In this document: positions 1 through 10,788 of the stretch, one piece after another
Layout: each line of letters starts with the position of its first letter
How positions within the stretch are numbered: position 1 is the stretch's first letter
Origin: Papaver somniferum
Lineage: Eukaryota; Streptophyta; Magnoliopsida; Ranunculales; Papaveraceae
Reading direction: 5' to 3'
Assembly: GCF_003573695.1 (NCBI RefSeq)
Contig: NC_039359.1
Span: forward strand, 160,664,451 to 160,728,450
Length of the DNA: 64,000 nt
Program-made: the position numbers and the translations under genes
The notes under the pieces: model-generated
Seen by the model: the letters and a program-made list of their open reading frames with translations, nothing else
Told to the model about the DNA's origin: nothing
The model's database searches: none

Positions 1-476
1 GTAAAAGTGGTTTTCTCCTGGTCTTCTGGGGCAATAACGATCTGATTATATCCAGAATAGCCATCTAAAAAGCAGTAGTGACTATGTACAACTAATCTCT
101 CTAGCATCTGGTCGATGAAGGGAAGGGGAAAGTGGTCCTTCCTAGTGACCTTGTTAAATTTCCTATAGTCAATACAAACACGCCAACCCGTGGTCACTCG
201 TGTCCGGATTAACTCATTGTTATCATTCTGGACTACAGTAATACCGGATTTCTTGGGTACAACCTGAACGGGTCTGACCCACTTACTGTCTGAAATGGGG
301 TAGATAATGCCTGCATCTAACAACTTAAGGACCTCGTTTCGAACTAACTCTTTCATATTAGGGTTTAGTCGACGTTGCATCTCCCTAGAAGGTTTGGTAT
401 CACTCTCTAAATAGATCTGATGCATACAAACAACGGGACTTATACCCTTAATATCAGCTATGGTCCACCCTAAAGC
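1..476 (-). pseudogene. Athila-like reverse transcriptase, N-terminal part
   Basis: Reverse translation of the first 476 bases gives an open frame continuing from the protease frame after a single stop at 477-479. It contains the RT finger/palm block (WRVCIDYRKFN, then KDHFPLPFIDQM and FLDGYSGYNQI), the standard start of the Ty3 RT domain. The catalytic Y/F-x-D-D box would lie beyond the left edge. In a working element this domain copies the element RNA into DNA inside the virus-like particle. Because the same frame has stops on its upstream side, this copy is not expected to make protein. Confidence 0.75.
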
Positions 477-1796
477 TTACTTGTTGTTTTGAAGGACGGT
501 TACTAGCCTACTTTCCTGATCACTATCCAAGACGGAAGAAATAATTACAGGTAAAGTCTCAGACGGGCCTATAAACACATATTTCAGGGTATCTGGCAAT
601 GGTTTTAGGTCCAACTTAGGAGGCTCTTCTAATGAAGGAACTAGGGTAGACTTAGAAACTGGTAGTGGTTCGAATTTAGGTTTCCATCCATTACTAGTAT
701 CTAACAAAGGGGTTGAATCTAACAAAGCATTCACCTCATTAATCACATTATCATCATCAAAATCAATCCCAAAGTGAGCTAGACATTTCTCTAATGGATC
801 TTCTAACAAATTGTTTGGTAATGACTCCTCGACTAATGTTCCTATCATGTCCACCTCTTCTATGTTCGAGTCATCTAGTTCAGAGGGTAGCTTACTAATA
901 TTAAAAATGTTCATCTCAATAGTCATATTACCAAAAGACAATTTCATAATACCATTTCGACAGTTAATGATCGCATTGGATGTAGCTAAAAACGGGCGAC
1001 CTAAAATTACCGGTATCTGATTCTCAAGGTCAGGGACAGGTTGGGCATCTAGGATAACAAAATCCACTGGATAAATAAACTTTTCAACCTCTATGAGAAC
1101 ATCCTCGATCACACCACGAGGAATTTTAACGGACCTATCAGCTAACTGAAGTGTCATCTGGGTAGGTTTCATCTCACCAAGTCCTAGCTTAAGGTACACA
1201 TGATATGGAAGTAAGTTCACACGAGCTCCTAAGTCAAGCAACACTTTCTCAACACGATATTTACATATTGTGCAAGAAATGGTATGGGACCCTGGGTCTT
1301 TATATTTAGGAGTAGTGGTATTCTGAATAATAGAACTCACCTGACTAGCTAGAAAGGCTTTCTTCTGGACATTAAGCTTTCGCTTTTGCGTACACATATC
1401 CTTGAGAAACTTAGCATAAGAGGGAATCTTCTTAATTGCATCTAGTAGTGGAAGGTTGATAGTTACCTGCTTAAAAACCTCCAATATATCATTAAAATTG
1501 GACTCCCTCTTAGTTGGAACTAGCAGCTGTGGGAATGGGGCTCTAGGGACAAAGCCGGGATCAATATGACCCTCATTGGTCTCTTTAGAGACTCTATCAG
1601 TCTCCTCAGTTTCTGGTTCAGAAGGGTGAACTACATCATGTTCACTATCAGGCATGGAAACCTTGTTGTCTATCACTCTACCATTCCTAAGGGTTTTAAT
1701 AGCATTCACATGATCATATTGTCTTTCACCTATTTCATTAATTCCTCTAGGGTTGGGTTGAGTCTGACTAGGAAACTTACCTCTTTCTCTTAAAGA
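477..1796 (-). pseudogene. Athila-like gag C-terminus and aspartic protease
   Basis: The longest open stretch is 477-1709 (410 codons). The middle has the Athila-type retropepsin core: a DLGA active-site motif followed by VNLLP, and later VILGRPFL near the end of the fold. The protease would cut the Gag-Pol polyprotein. The frame is the same as the gag frame on its right and the RT frame on its left, interrupted by in-frame stops at 1902-1904, 1797-1799 and 477-479. The first two are TAG, and the third is TAA. The region looks like one former Gag-Pro-Pol frame broken by point mutations. Confidence 0.75.
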
Positions 1797-1901
1797 CTAA
1801 TTTATCTGACTAACCTGGGTTTTCAACTCGGAAATAGCCTGAGAGTTAGCCTGACCTATTCTCTTATTTTCTTCTAAACCTTGAGCAACAGATTGCTGAA
1901 A

Positions 1902-3156
1902 CTACACAGTGTTACGAGTTAACAAAGCAAGAGACTCTTCTAAACTCATAATCTTCTTATCCGAAGGGTTCTGAAACTGTGCCGGGGCTGAAGGATTCTT
2001 AGTATAGCCAAAACCTGGGGGAACCTGAGCATTACTAGACTGACCTTGATTCAGGCCCTTGGACCAAGAAAGGTTTGGATGGTTTATCCATCCAGGGTTA
2101 TAGGTTTCTGAATATGGGTCAAACTTCTGTCGGTTATCAAACCTAGTGTTGTTATAAAGAGCATTGGCTTGCTCTTCAACAACATGGCCTTCCCAAAAAG
2201 GCTCATTTCTTCCACTACTACCACTATAATGACCTAATTCTAAGCCTTCTAACCTTTTGGCTATAGCTGCTATTTTGGCATCTGACTCATGAGATCCTTC
2301 TACCCTATTAATATTTCCTCTACTTAGAATAATTGTTTTCTGGGGTTCCCTACTATTTTCCCATTGTTGGGTCTTATTGGCGATTTCATTCAAAAATGTC
2401 ATCGCTTCATCAACAGTTTTATTCTCAAACCCACCTGTGCATAAGGACTCAACCATGGTTGTTGTTGAATAATCTAAACCCTCGTAGAGGATCTGAACTA
2501 ACCTAAACTTCTCCAAACCATGATGAGGACATTGAGATATCAAGTCATTGAACCTTTCTAAGTACCTATATAAAGATTCTCCCTCTTGTTGGGCAAAAGT
2601 ACATATTTGTGTCCTAATAGACGATGTTTTATGCCTTGGGAAAAACTTATGTATAAAGGCAGAAGTTAGTTGGTCATAGGTTTCAATTGACTCAGAGTCC
2701 AAACTATACAGCCAAGATTTGGCTTTATCTTTTAAGGAAAAGGGGAATAACCTAAGTTTCAACGCATCATCACTTAGGTTCTTAATTTTCAGAGTACTAC
2801 AAACTTCCTCAACCCCTAACATGAAAATAAGGGTTCTCATTCTCCTTCCCTAAAAACATTGGGAGCATCTGTAAAGTCCCAAGTTTCAGTTCATAATTTG
2901 CCTCGGTTTCAGCTAACTTGATACAAGACGGACGAGAGGTCCTAGTTGGGTTTAGCAAAGCTTTCAAAGTTTTCATTTCTGGCACTACCAAAGGACTAGG
3001 AGTACTAGGGGTACTTTCCTCACGAAGAGACAGATTCTCAAAACTGAAGTTTCCAAAAACGGGGCTCTCAAAAGAAGAGTCTTCGAGCTCCCCGCCTTCA
3101 CAAGAAGAACTACTAGGTTTGTCACTAATGAAACGACCTGAGTGTTTCTTTTCCAA
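1902..3156 (-). pseudogene. Athila-like gag, frameshifted
   Basis: Two overlapping reading frames cover the gag region: 2809-3156 (115 codons, Ser-rich start) and 1902-2840 (312 codons). The second contains the gag core with RLFPFSLKDKAKSWL and the segment FIHKFFPRHKT, typical of the retrotransposon gag domain in Athila/Tat elements. The frames differ by one base near 2810-2840, so the copy carries a frameshift. Gag would assemble the cytoplasmic particle. A stop at 1902-1904 then separates gag from the protease region. I see no CCHC zinc knuckle in this part. Confidence 0.75.
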
Positions 3157-4116
3157 GCCCGTTTAAAAACTTCGGCCATACACTAGAAAAACAAAATCAA
3201 AAAGAAAAGTCCTAAAACGGAAGGGATGTTCTATGCAAACACAAACAAGGCTGACTCCACCACAACAAACCTACTGATTTCTAAAAAAAAAAAAGCATGA
3301 TGGCTCCACTTAGATTGTTTCTAGACCAGCTTCTAATCCTTCGAACGGGAATTCGTTACAATTTAAGCAAACCCCTCTGGAATCAATCCGAGTCAAAGTA
3401 AGTTGAATAGAGGCGAGGGAAGCTCGGTGGAGCTTTGATACCCAAGGCCTCAACGGTATTACAAGGCGGCGCAGTCACGCATTCAACTTACAGAAACCGT
3501 CAAGAACTTCGAAGTATGCTTAAAAGAGTAACCAATATTTTTCGAATGACTTTCCTGTCAAGCTCGTTACCCTATCGGTCTCGTTCTAGTCAAAATTTTA
3601 GGCTTAGGTTCGCGTTTGGTGTCGTTTTCCTAAGGCGGGCAAGAAGAGAACGATGATAAAATCCGAACTCTTATCTTTTATGGCCAGTCCTTTCCCTTTA
3701 CTAGGAAATTAAAGCAGCCGTTTTCAAGTCCTCAACATATATGCATACGAAGGAATACAGTAACTCGCTGACAGGTGATTCGCGAATGTTTCGACAAACT
3801 TACCTCCCGTACCAGACGGGGGATGAACCTTTGCAGTCGACTCGGGCCACGACTCCTATGTCATATACGAACCCGAGGGGCCAAGACAATATTGTAATCG
3901 TCGTCCTTCTCTGCAAACAGTTTATATTTAAACTACCATTCCGTAGGGTTTAAAAATAATGTCCCAAAATTTAAAGTCTAAAGTCCAAAAATATAAAGTG
4001 CAAAAGAAAAAGAAAGTCTAAAAAAAAAATCTACAAAAATAAAAATGTCTCTCTTTTTTTTTTTCTCTTTTTTAAAAAAAAAATCTTCTTCTTTCGCTCA
4101 TTTCGCTTTGCCTTTT
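3157..4116 (-). other. Athila-like leader region, left part
   Basis: This stretch between the gag start and the gap has no convincing gene. Its short open frames on the plus strand have no recognisable domains. It is best read as the 5' untranslated leader of the minus-strand element, which continues at 6746-6911. The last bases before the gap are a poly-A run followed by a pyrimidine-rich 33-base segment that recurs at 6703-6745. Confidence 0.55.
4074..4116. repeat. 43-bp direct repeat, left copy, at the gap edge
   Basis: Ten A bases followed by a 33-base pyrimidine-rich segment end exactly at the first N (4117). The same 43 bases occur at 6703-6745, where unbroken element leader follows. 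This marks the two edges of an inserted or misplaced block. Confidence 0.9.
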
Positions 4117-4126
4117 NNNNNNNNNN
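4117..4126. other. Assembly gap (10 N)
   Basis: Ten undetermined bases. A fixed short N run normally marks a join of unknown size. The sequence to its right is an exact copy of DNA found 5683 bases further on, which makes the join suspect. Confidence 0.98.
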
Positions 4127-5041
4127 AAACGACATCTCCTTTCCAGGTGACTTTTATTTCCACAATAGTGGCAAACATAAGGAATTTCTTACCTCGATCC
4201 GTGTGTGCTGACTTTGGAGGTTGATATACTTTGTTCTTTTGAACCTTAACTTCCGGTGAAGGTATTTCACTTTTGCCATCAGTGGAAACCTTTTGTTGAG
4301 AATAATCACTAGCCTTGACAAATTTTACCTCTTTGCTAATACTTGGAGCATCTATTCCCTTATAGCCCAATCCTCGTGTATCACGATGATTTTTAATTTC
4401 TCCTAGCATAGTGGTTAACTTGCTTGAACTAGTATTAAACTTTTTCAAGTCATCTTCCAACTTCTTGATTTTATCAAGAGGAGCAGCTAAATCAGCCTCA
4501 AGACGTTTTTCTCGAGCGAGAAAAGCGTTTTCTTTGTCATCAAAACTAACTTGTTGAGAGTTAATCCTTGCTTCATATTCTGCAAGTTTCTCTTCCAATG
4601 AAAAGTACTTTTAATAAATATTATCACATTCAAGTGACTTCATGCGTAGGTTTTCCTCAGAATCCTCGAGGATTGATTCGTTAGAACGATTCGAAACATA
4701 AACACCTGCATAACATCTTCTCAATTGCTTGTTTTTACGACAGAGAGGATTCAGAAGAGGTGTGACATGAGAAGTTTTCATCTTCTTCTTTTCCAAAGAA
4801 TTCAAAACCTTAACATACTCTGAGACTTCCTCATCAACCTCTCTATCAATAGCTGAATCACCTTCATCAGAAATTTCATCCAACTGTTCTTCTAGGAGTG
4901 TTTCCCAGTTATCAACAGTTTTTATATTAAGAGAATGTTTAGATATTTACATAGATGTGACAGTCTCTCAGTTGAATCCAAGCTTTGAAAAACATCTGGT
5001 AATTTCCGACTTGGTACGTTATAAGAGATAGACTCATCCAT
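4127..5041 (-). pseudogene. SIRE-like gag fragment (duplicate copy)
   Basis: This repeats the gag start and coiled-coil part described at 9140-10724, ending at the gap just inside the zinc-knuckle region. It has the same in-frame stop at 4611-4613 and the same earlier frame loss. There is no information beyond that in the other copy. Confidence 0.8.
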
Positions 5042-5091
5042 AATCAGATCGCTACAAACACAGACTTATAAGGTCTTAAATGTGTTTGCCT

Positions 5092-5103
5092 GCTCTGATA
5101 CCA
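5092..5103 (-). other. tRNA-iMet primer binding site (duplicate copy)
   Basis: On the minus strand this reads TGGTATCAGAGC, complementary to the 3' end of initiator methionine tRNA. It lies two bases from the LTR edge at 5106, as in the matching element at 10775-10786. Confidence 0.85.
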
Positions 5104-5105
5104 AT

Positions 5106-6629
5106 TGAAAATGCGGGGGTCTAAAAACCACACCCAACAATTCGTTTGGCAATCTGAGAGGACTTACTCCAATATACTTTCTAGAGAATCAATTAGACAT
5201 TCAGATTCAACCTAGACTAAAGTATATCAAAGAGCTTAATATCTCTATCTCTTAATTCAATCAGCAATCAGCAAATAGAAATCTGCGAGCCCAATAGAAT
5301 ATAAGAGGAGTTACTTGAACGGTACCAAAGACCAATATTCAAGTGTCAATCAATGTAAATCAACAAGCAAAGGTTGGATATTCTAATTAATTGATCTTAA
5401 CACACAACCTGTGATATTTCTGTTATATAAAAAAATATAATGCGGAAAATAAATAACACAGATACCAGAATTTTGTTTACGAGGAAACCGCAAATGCAGA
5501 AAAACCCTGGGACCTAGTCCAGATTGAACACCACATTGTATTAAGCCGCTACATACTCTAGCCTACTACCAATTAACTTCGGACTGGACTATAGTTGAAC
5601 CATAATAAATCTCACACTGATTCAAGGTACAATTGCGCTCCTTATGTCTCTGATCCCAGCAGGATACTACGCATTTGATTCCCTTAGCTGATCTCACCCA
5701 CAATTAAGAGTTGTTACGACCAAAAGTCGAAGACTTGATAAACAAATATGTATCACACAGAAAAGTCTATAGGATTGAACTGTCTCCCACAGATATACCC
5801 AAGAGTTTTTGTTCCGTCTTTTGATAAATCAAGGTGAACATGAACCAATTGATAAACCAGACTTATATTCCGAAGAACAACCTAGTATTATCAATCACCT
5901 CACAATAAAATTAATCGACTAGCGAAACAAGTTATTGTGGAATCACAAACGATGAGACGAAGATGTTTGTGACTACTTTTCTATCTTGCCTATCGGAGAT
6001 ATAAATCTCAATCCAATTTTACAATTACATTCAATCACGATAGAGACAGCAAGATCAGATCATGCAACTACGAAGAGAATAGTTGGGTCTGGCTTCACAA
6101 TCCCAATGAAGTCTTCAAATCGTTAACCTACAGGGTCTCGAGAAGAAACCTAAGGTTAAAGGAGAATCTACTCTAGTTATGCAACTAGTAACACACATGA
6201 GGTGTGGGGATCAGGTTTCCCAGTTTATAGAGTTCTCCTTTATATAGTTTTCAAATCAGGGTTTGCAATCCAAGTTACCTTGGTAACAAAGCATTCAATG
6301 TTCACCGTTAGATGAAAACCCTGATTCAACCAAGCTAATATCTTTCAACTGTTAGATCGAACTTAGATTATTACACACAAATAAAATGTACCCTCATTTA
6401 GGTTTATGTAGCCGTACCTAAACGTATACACCTTGTTGGTTCACAAATATTTAACCGAGGTTAGCCATATGATTACTCTCATATCAAACTTATTCATCTT
6501 AACCATAACTAGTTCAAATGACTCAAATGAAAATAGTTAAAGAGTTGTTCAATTGCTATATTCTCATAGATTTATACAAGACCACAATTGAAGCAAAATC
6601 GGTTTGATTCACTCGAATCAATACATTAA
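5106..6629 (-). repeat. SIRE-like LTR, truncated (duplicate copy)
   Basis: This is the 3' part (minus-strand sense) of a TGTTAGAGC-family LTR. The plus-strand start TGAAAATGCGGGGG is its conserved terminus. The outer 990 bases present in the full LTR at 10789-13303 are missing, with the cut at 6629. Confidence 0.85.
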
Positions 6630-6745
6630 GTATTCACCTAGTCTTTAAGACTTCATCAATACATTAAGTATTCACCTAGTCTTTAAGTATTCATCAATCA
6701 ATAAAAAAAAAATCTTCTTCTTTCGCTCATTTCGCTTTGCCTTTT
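6630..6745. repeat. Short tandem repeats at the right edge of the duplicated block
   Basis: The phrase TTAAGTATTCACCTAGTCTT appears twice here, and a relative (AGTCTTTAAGTATTCACC) follows at 6750-6768. The 43-bp repeat matching 4074-4116 occupies 6703-6745. This patchwork links the copied block to genuine leader sequence and looks like a repair or gap-filling scar. Confidence 0.75.
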
Positions 6746-6911
6746 ACTCCAGTCTTTAAGTATTCACCAAAAGCTTTGGAAAATTTTTCTTTCGCTCCAA
6801 ATTCCAAAATCTGAAAGAAAAAGACAAAACCCAAAAACGTAAAGAAGAACAAATAAAAATAAAAACTTAAAAAAAAAAAATCTAAAAACTCTAGCCTAAA
6901 GACAAGTCTGC

Positions 6912-6924
6912 GTCGGCGGCGCCA
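6912..6924 (-). other. tRNA-Asp-type primer binding site
   Basis: The minus strand reads TGGCGCCGCCGAC, close to the TGGCGCCGTTGCC site used by Athila/Tat elements that prime from aspartate tRNA. It sits six bases from the LTR edge at 6931. Confidence 0.75.
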
Positions 6925-6930
6925 AAAATT

Positions 6931-8429
6931 TGATGGGGTTTCAAAGTTGTTGTAATAAAATGGTTCGTTGAGACTTGTGAAGGAAGATTTTTTTAGACTT
7001 AATTTTTATAAATAAAAAAATATAACAAACTCGAATAAAAAGTGTTGTGAGAATTATGGAGAGACTGGGGCTAGGATTCCGCTATTTACCAATTCCAAAG
7101 TGATACTAATTATAATCATGCAATTTCACACGTTCAAATTGATTATCAACTATTGCAAAAGTAGATTTTTAGAAACAACAAATGTTAATCCAAAGCATGA
7201 GACATCAAAACCCTAGGCTAAGCATGTTCCATCAAAAGAAAATACAATTGTTTAACAAAAACCATAAAATCTATTTTCAATCTAGGCAAATAATCATAAA
7301 TTAAAATTGCACAAATTAAATAATTAAGAATTACCACTTTTTCATTGGAAAGATAGCATCCTTCGTCGCCCCAAGGATTGGGTTTAGCTCATCATTGTGG
7401 AAATGCGCTCAAAAGTTGATTTCATTGCTCAAAGTGTTTACAAATGATGAATTGGAGAAAAACTATTAAAAATCGGGTGTTTGCAACGTTTTTAATTGTT
7501 GCAAAACACTGTTACATAAAAAGATAAAAGCCAACTGTCGTTGTTCAGCTTCTACGACCCCCTCCTCTGTGTCCTTATCACTGTTGATAAATGACTGCCT
7601 TCGTGAGTCTGTTCTTCGTGTTCTTCAGTTCTGCAGCAGCAGAAATGGTGTTCTCTGCAACTCGATTTTTCGGCTCTGTGATGCTCTGTAACTCTCCCAA
7701 ACTCTGTATCCCCTCACTGATACCCAAGACACTCTTATTTATACTTTGAAGCCAATCTTAGGTCGACAATCATCTCAATTACTCCAAAAGATCTTTGCAG
7801 TTAATGAAAGTATTTCACGGGAATATTTCCTCTCCATTTTCACACGTCTTCTGAGTTGTATGGTATATCCAAATCTTCTCATTTAATTGAGCCAAATAGT
7901 GAAGACAATATCTTCAATTAATTCTGTGAATAATTCCTTCCCTGTTTTCGAAAATATCCAAAAGTATACGATTTCCTTCCATTCAAGACACGTACAAAAT
8001 CTTATTGTCATGGTAAGAAGATAATCATGTCTTAAAGACACAAATATCCACATAATATCATGACCAGAATCTCACACAGTTGAGATTTGTTTTCTCGCCA
8101 AATATCTTTCCCGTGAAGAAGAAGATGGGTGCCCCCTATCCGGTACTGGGGTGCGAATAGCAGATGCCATGAGGGGTGTCTCTGATCAGCTGCTTGGGTG
8201 CAAATATCCTTTGGGTACCCGTTACCATTTGGGCGCCCCTTATCCACAAGTGAGAGTCTGAATAACATGTTCCTTCCGGTGCTTTAGACGACTTTTCGAG
8301 CCGATTTTTCCAAGAATGTTTATTTCCAAAAATACCTAAAAACACATAAAATACCATAATAAGTACAAAAATCTAGTACCAACAATACATGAAATTAAGG
8401 ACAACGTAGACACAAAAATGTGTCTATCA
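6931..8429 (-). repeat. Athila-like 5' LTR
   Basis: A TG...CA-bounded segment of 1499 bp lies directly next to the primer site. On the minus strand it starts TGATAGACACATTTTTGTGT and ends with CA at 6931. It should hold the promoter and polyadenylation signals of the element. The open frames at 8032-8357 have no recognised domain and fall inside the LTR, so I do not call them genes. Confidence 0.8.
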
Positions 8430-9139
8430 ACGACCATGCATCATAATTCACATAAGATGATTGTGAACATTCAAGAATCCCATATCAATGTGTACTACAA
8501 CCCATTCTTGAACTTCCTTATTTGTGATTCACCAACAACATTCTTGTAAAATATACAAATGAGCTTAGAAGAGTAGTACTCCAAGAATCCAAGAGCCCAA
8601 GTCCGAGAGAAGTGGAACAAGTGTGACGAAATGGAGCAAAACACTCAAAAATAGGAGACAGGACAAATACAAATCTTAACGCATCCAAATTCAGTAATTC
8701 TCATCTCCAATTTGAATAGAATTCAAAGAGAAAGATAGTGCAAAAAGAATGAGGTCATTCCGAGTTCGGTAGAAGAAATTACGGCCAAAACAAGTTTACC
8801 GAATATCGACGTCTACAGGCAAGTATGCGTACGGGTTTGCAAACGAATTTTAAATACTTGGAGCAGTATGCAAACGGGGATGCGTACAAAAACCCCTGGA
8901 TTTTGATTTTAAAAAATGGTATGCATACTTGGTATGTGTACTATGAAGTCCAAACATCCTGAACTACTATTTTCAAACCTAAACATTTAAGAACCTTAAA
9001 CACAGATCAAGTTAGGTAGAAATGAACGATAAGCAAGGTACATGGATCATTATAAGTACTCTAAGCAAATAAAAACACAAATTCTTGCTCAAGTTTATAG
9101 ACATACCTTTTTAGAAGAATCCACTCGATTTCTACATCC
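8430..9139. repeat. Fragment of a second Athila-like LTR family
   Basis: Roughly 8560-8960 matches 33160-33480 at visible but imperfect identity (shared phrases such as TGAGGTCATTCCGAGTTCGG and GGCCAAAACAAGTTT). The other copy is part of a TG...CA-bounded LTR. This piece also holds several GTATGCGTAC-type palindromes. From about 8990 to 9139 I see no feature beyond the probable truncated edge of the SIRE-like element. Confidence 0.6.
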
Positions 9140-10724
9140 TTATCGAACATAATCTGTGTGCCCCAGTTCTTGTGCTTCCCTCACCGTATACATAGCAGGG
9201 CATTCCTTGGTGAGGATGCACTTACAACACACCCAAGTTGTGTTGAGGTGAAAAATGTATTGCTCACCACAATTGACTTTTGTATTATCATGAAAGAGAT
9301 AACTTTTAGAACCTTTCACATCCAAATCCATCTTTCCAAAGAACTTATTAAGTTCCATCATCATGGATACTGCTTTCTCCATAGTCATGGAATTTTCTGG
9401 GAGATCATTCCTTTTCACACTCAAAACATCATTGACCTTCTTTGGTATCCACTTCTGAGTGCGTTTAGGAACAACTGGAACTTTCTTCTTATTACTCTCT
9501 TCTAGAATTCTCGGAAGAGAATTGGATTGACTATTCTTTTGCAAGTTAGTCTTTCTCCAATTGGGAGCATCGTATCTTGTCTTTGTCTTTACGAATTTAT
9601 CCTTTTGATAACCATTACGATTGTGAAAAGGATTCGTATGACATTTATAGGCAAATCTAGGTTTATCACAACACTGATTCCTTTGCCTAAAGGTTGGACA
9701 GTTATAACCTGTAATGTTAAGGGGATTAGTCTTAACATATGATCTTGGTTTCACAACTTCTTGTGATGCCCAAACGAGAACATCATGAAGTTTCTCATTC
9801 CTTATACGGAAACGACATCTCCTTTCCAGGTGACTTTTATTTCCACAATAGTGGCAAACATAAGGAATTTCTTACCTCGATCCGTGTGTGCTGACTTTGG
9901 AGGTTGATATACTTTGTTCTTTTGAACCTTAACTTCCGGTGAAGGTATTTCACTTTTGCCATCAGTGGAAACCTTTTGTTGAGAATAATCACTAGCCTTG
10001 ACAAATTTTACCTCTTTGCTAATACTTGGAGCATCTATTCCCTTATAGCCCAATCCTCGTGTATCACGATGATTTTTAATTTCTCCTAGCATAGTGGTTA
10101 ACTTGCTTGAACTAGTATTAAACTTTTTCAAGTCATCTTCCAACTTCTTGATTTTATCAAGAGGAGCAGCTAAATCAGCCTCAAGACGTTTTTCTCGAGC
10201 GAGAAAAGCGTTTTCTTTGTCATCAAAACTAACTTGTTGAGAGTTAATCCTTGCTTCATATTCTGCAAGTTTCTCTTCCAATGAAAAGTACTTTTAATAA
10301 ATATTATCACATTCAAGTGACTTCATGCGTAGGTTTTCCTCAGAATCCTCGAGGATTGATTCGTTAGAACGATTCGAAACATAAACACCTGCATAACATC
10401 TTCTCAATTGCTTGTTTTTACGACAGAGAGGATTCAGAAGAGGTGTGACATGAGAAGTTTTCATCTTCTTCTTTTCCAAAGAATTCAAAACCTTAACATA
10501 CTCTGAGACTTCCTCATCAACCTCTCTATCAATAGCTGAATCACCTTCATCAGAAATTTCATCCAACTGTTCTTCTAGGAGTGTTTCCCAGTTATCAACA
10601 GTTTTTATATTAAGAGAATGTTTAGATATTTACATAGATGTGACAGTCTCTCAGTTGAATCCAAGCTTTGAAAAACATCTGGTAATTTCCGACTTGGTAC
10701 GTTATAAGAGATAGACTCATCCAT
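9140..10724 (-). pseudogene. SIRE-like Copia gag, frameshifted
   Basis: Gag probably begins at the ATG at 10722-10724, about 50 bases inside the primer site. Pieces of the frame are 10294-10566, 9802-10281 and 9140-9754. The middle part is rich in Glu, Lys and Leu (coiled coil) and has KKFNTSSSKLTTMLGEIKNH, a signature of SIRE/Maximus-type gag. Near 9840-9880 another frame encodes a CCHC knuckle, CHYCGNKSHLERRC, so a one-base frameshift lies just upstream. An in-frame TAA at 10294-10296 and an earlier frame loss near 10600 also break it. No protease, integrase or RT follows to the left; the element is cut off there. Confidence 0.75.
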
Positions 10725-10774
10725 AATCAGATCGCTACAAACACAGACTTATAAGGTCTTAAATGTGTTTGCCT

Positions 10775-10786
10775 GCTCTGATACCA
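10775..10786 (-). other. tRNA-iMet primer binding site
   Basis: TGGTATCAGAGC on the minus strand, two bases from the LTR edge at 10789; it is complementary to the 3' end of initiator tRNA-Met, the usual Copia primer. Confidence 0.85.
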
Positions 10787-10788
10787 AT

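Larger units (their letters stand above)
4127..6629. repeat. Exact 2503-bp copy of 9810-12312
   Basis: Every base I compared between this block and 9810-12312 is the same, including reading frames, stops and homopolymers; the offset is 5683. The copy starts at the first base after the N gap and ends where the other copy continues into the rest of its LTR. It contains the minus-strand SIRE-like gag fragment, primer site (5092-5103) and the first 1524 bases of the LTR (5106-6629). Other repeats of this family in the window differ by several per cent, so exact identity here suggests either a very recent duplication or an assembly error. Confidence 0.9.
1..8429 (-). mobile_element. Athila/Tat-like Ty3 retrotransposon, 5' part, interrupted
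   Basis: The minus-strand order, read from right to left, is 5' LTR (6931-8429), tRNA-Asp-type primer site, leader, gag, protease and reverse transcriptase running off the left edge. The 3' half and 3' LTR lie outside the window, so a target-site duplication cannot be tested. The gag and protease sequences resemble the Athila branch of Ty3 elements. All coding parts carry stops or frameshifts, so this copy is dead. The stretch 4117-6702 does not belong to it: it is a gap plus a block identical to sequence at 9810-12312. Without that block the leader reads through from 4116 to 6746. Confidence 0.8.

Noticed and set aside
4098..4598. 166-codon open frame crossing the N gap
   Set aside because: The frame across the Ns is meaningless; its real part is the gag duplicate that is also present at 9802-10281.
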